6,909 bases of DNA, from positions 1-6,909 of the forward strand of contig JAJFHK010000368.1 of the NCBI GenBank assembly GCA_021775655.1. The letters are read 5' to 3'. The first letter of the stretch is position 1; each line of letters starts with the position of its first letter. The position numbers were made by a program, and so were the translations under genes. This DNA comes from Filomicrobium sp. GTDB lineage: Bacteria; Pseudomonadota; Alphaproteobacteria; Rhizobiales; Hyphomicrobiaceae. The notes beneath the pieces were generated by a model. The model saw nothing but the letters and a program-made list of their open reading frames with translations. It was not told where the DNA came from and ran no database searches. Below, in pieces: positions 6,520 to 6,909 of the stretch.

Positions 6520-6909
6520 GTGTTGACCAAAATTGATCAGGGGCTTCGGGTTGGCCCGCGGAGATTTTATGCGGCCGTGTTGACTGTCGTGATTGGGCTT
6601 GGGCTCACTACAGTTACGAGCGTGAAACTAAGCGCTGAACCAAGCCAGCCCTTCAAAAAGTTTATCGAGACCCTCTGGCCGGATGCCCGCGACCGCTTCG
6701 GGGTGTCGCGCGCTACGTTCGATGCCGCAGTTGAGGGATTGAAACCAAATCTGAACCTCCCCGACCTCGCCATTAAAGGGAAGCCACGTAAGGTCAAACA
6801 GGCTGAATTCACCCGGGCGCCAGATGACTATATTGACTCTGAATACCTTGGACGTTTGTCAAAGACCGGTCGAAACTTGTCGCGCAAATACAAACCAGCA
6901 TTGGATGAA
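6520..6909 (+). CDS. Lytic murein transglycosylase (MltB-like), N-terminal part
   Basis: Such enzymes cleave the MurNAc-GlcNAc bond of peptidoglycan in the periplasm, forming 1,6-anhydro-MurNAc ends. Only the first 130 codons are present; the frame stays open to the window edge, so the gene is cut by the window, not broken. Residues 14-35 are a positively charged start plus hydrophobic core (RRFYAAVLTVVIGLGLTTV), a signal peptide or anchor. From 45 on, FKKFIETLWPDARDRFGVSRATFDAA, then LKPNLNLPDLAIKGKP and AEFTRAPDDYID match the N-terminal part of rhizobial lytic transglycosylases of the MltB/SLT_2 type. The catalytic Glu and any peptidoglycan-binding domain lie beyond the window. The start is GTG 6520 or TTG 6523 with AAAGGA upstream. 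There are 115 nt and a hairpin between it and galE, so it is probably transcribed separately. Confidence 0.82.
   Translation, partial: MLTKIDQGLRVGPRRFYAAVLTVVIGLGLTTVTSVKLSAEPSQPFKKFIETLWPDARDRFGVSRATFDAAVEGLKPNLNLPDLAIKGKPRKVKQAEFTRAPDDYIDSEYLGRLSKTGRNLSRKYKPALDE

Noticed and set aside
6556..6573. Twin-arginine export motif in the transglycosylase
   Set aside because: PRRFYAA has two arginines, but the following residues do not fit S-R-R-x-F-L-K, so ordinary Sec export is likelier.

Overview
The window is an ordinary, gene-dense chromosomal stretch from an alphaproteobacterium, most likely Hyphomicrobiales (Rhizobiales). This placement rests on moderately high GC judged by eye, the protein flavours (rhizobial-type GalE and GalU, MltB-like lytic transglycosylase with a PNLNLPDL segment), and a tandem cyclophilin pair upstream of queA. 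It is inference from recognised families, not from a database search. I see no mobile element, CRISPR array, tRNA, rRNA, phage gene or defence system.

Left part (1-4212, plus strand): ychF, a ribosome-associated P-loop ATPase, is followed by a compact run that looks like one operon. The run holds a lipoprotein cyclophilin, a cytoplasmic cyclophilin, a small cysteine-rich gene that appears frameshifted, a four-helix DUF423-type membrane protein, and queA for queuosine synthesis in tRNA. Gaps inside the run are 48 nt or less, apart from about 54 nt before the cysteine-rich gene, and the DUF423 stop overlaps the queA start (TGATG).

Right part (4214-6909): galU lies on the minus strand and ends 1 nt from the end of queA. 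It is divergent from galE across a roughly 307 bp regulatory gap. GalU makes UDP-glucose and GalE interconverts it with UDP-galactose, so the pair supplies sugar nucleotides for surface polysaccharides. A perfect 11 bp hairpin follows galE, and then the first 130 codons of an exported lytic murein transglycosylase run off the window edge.

The most noteworthy point is the cysteine-rich gene at about 2403-2716. A convincing signal peptide sits in one frame and a ten-cysteine domain in the next, so either a one-base loss broke the gene or the sequence has an error there. I found nothing that supports a new multi-gene system.
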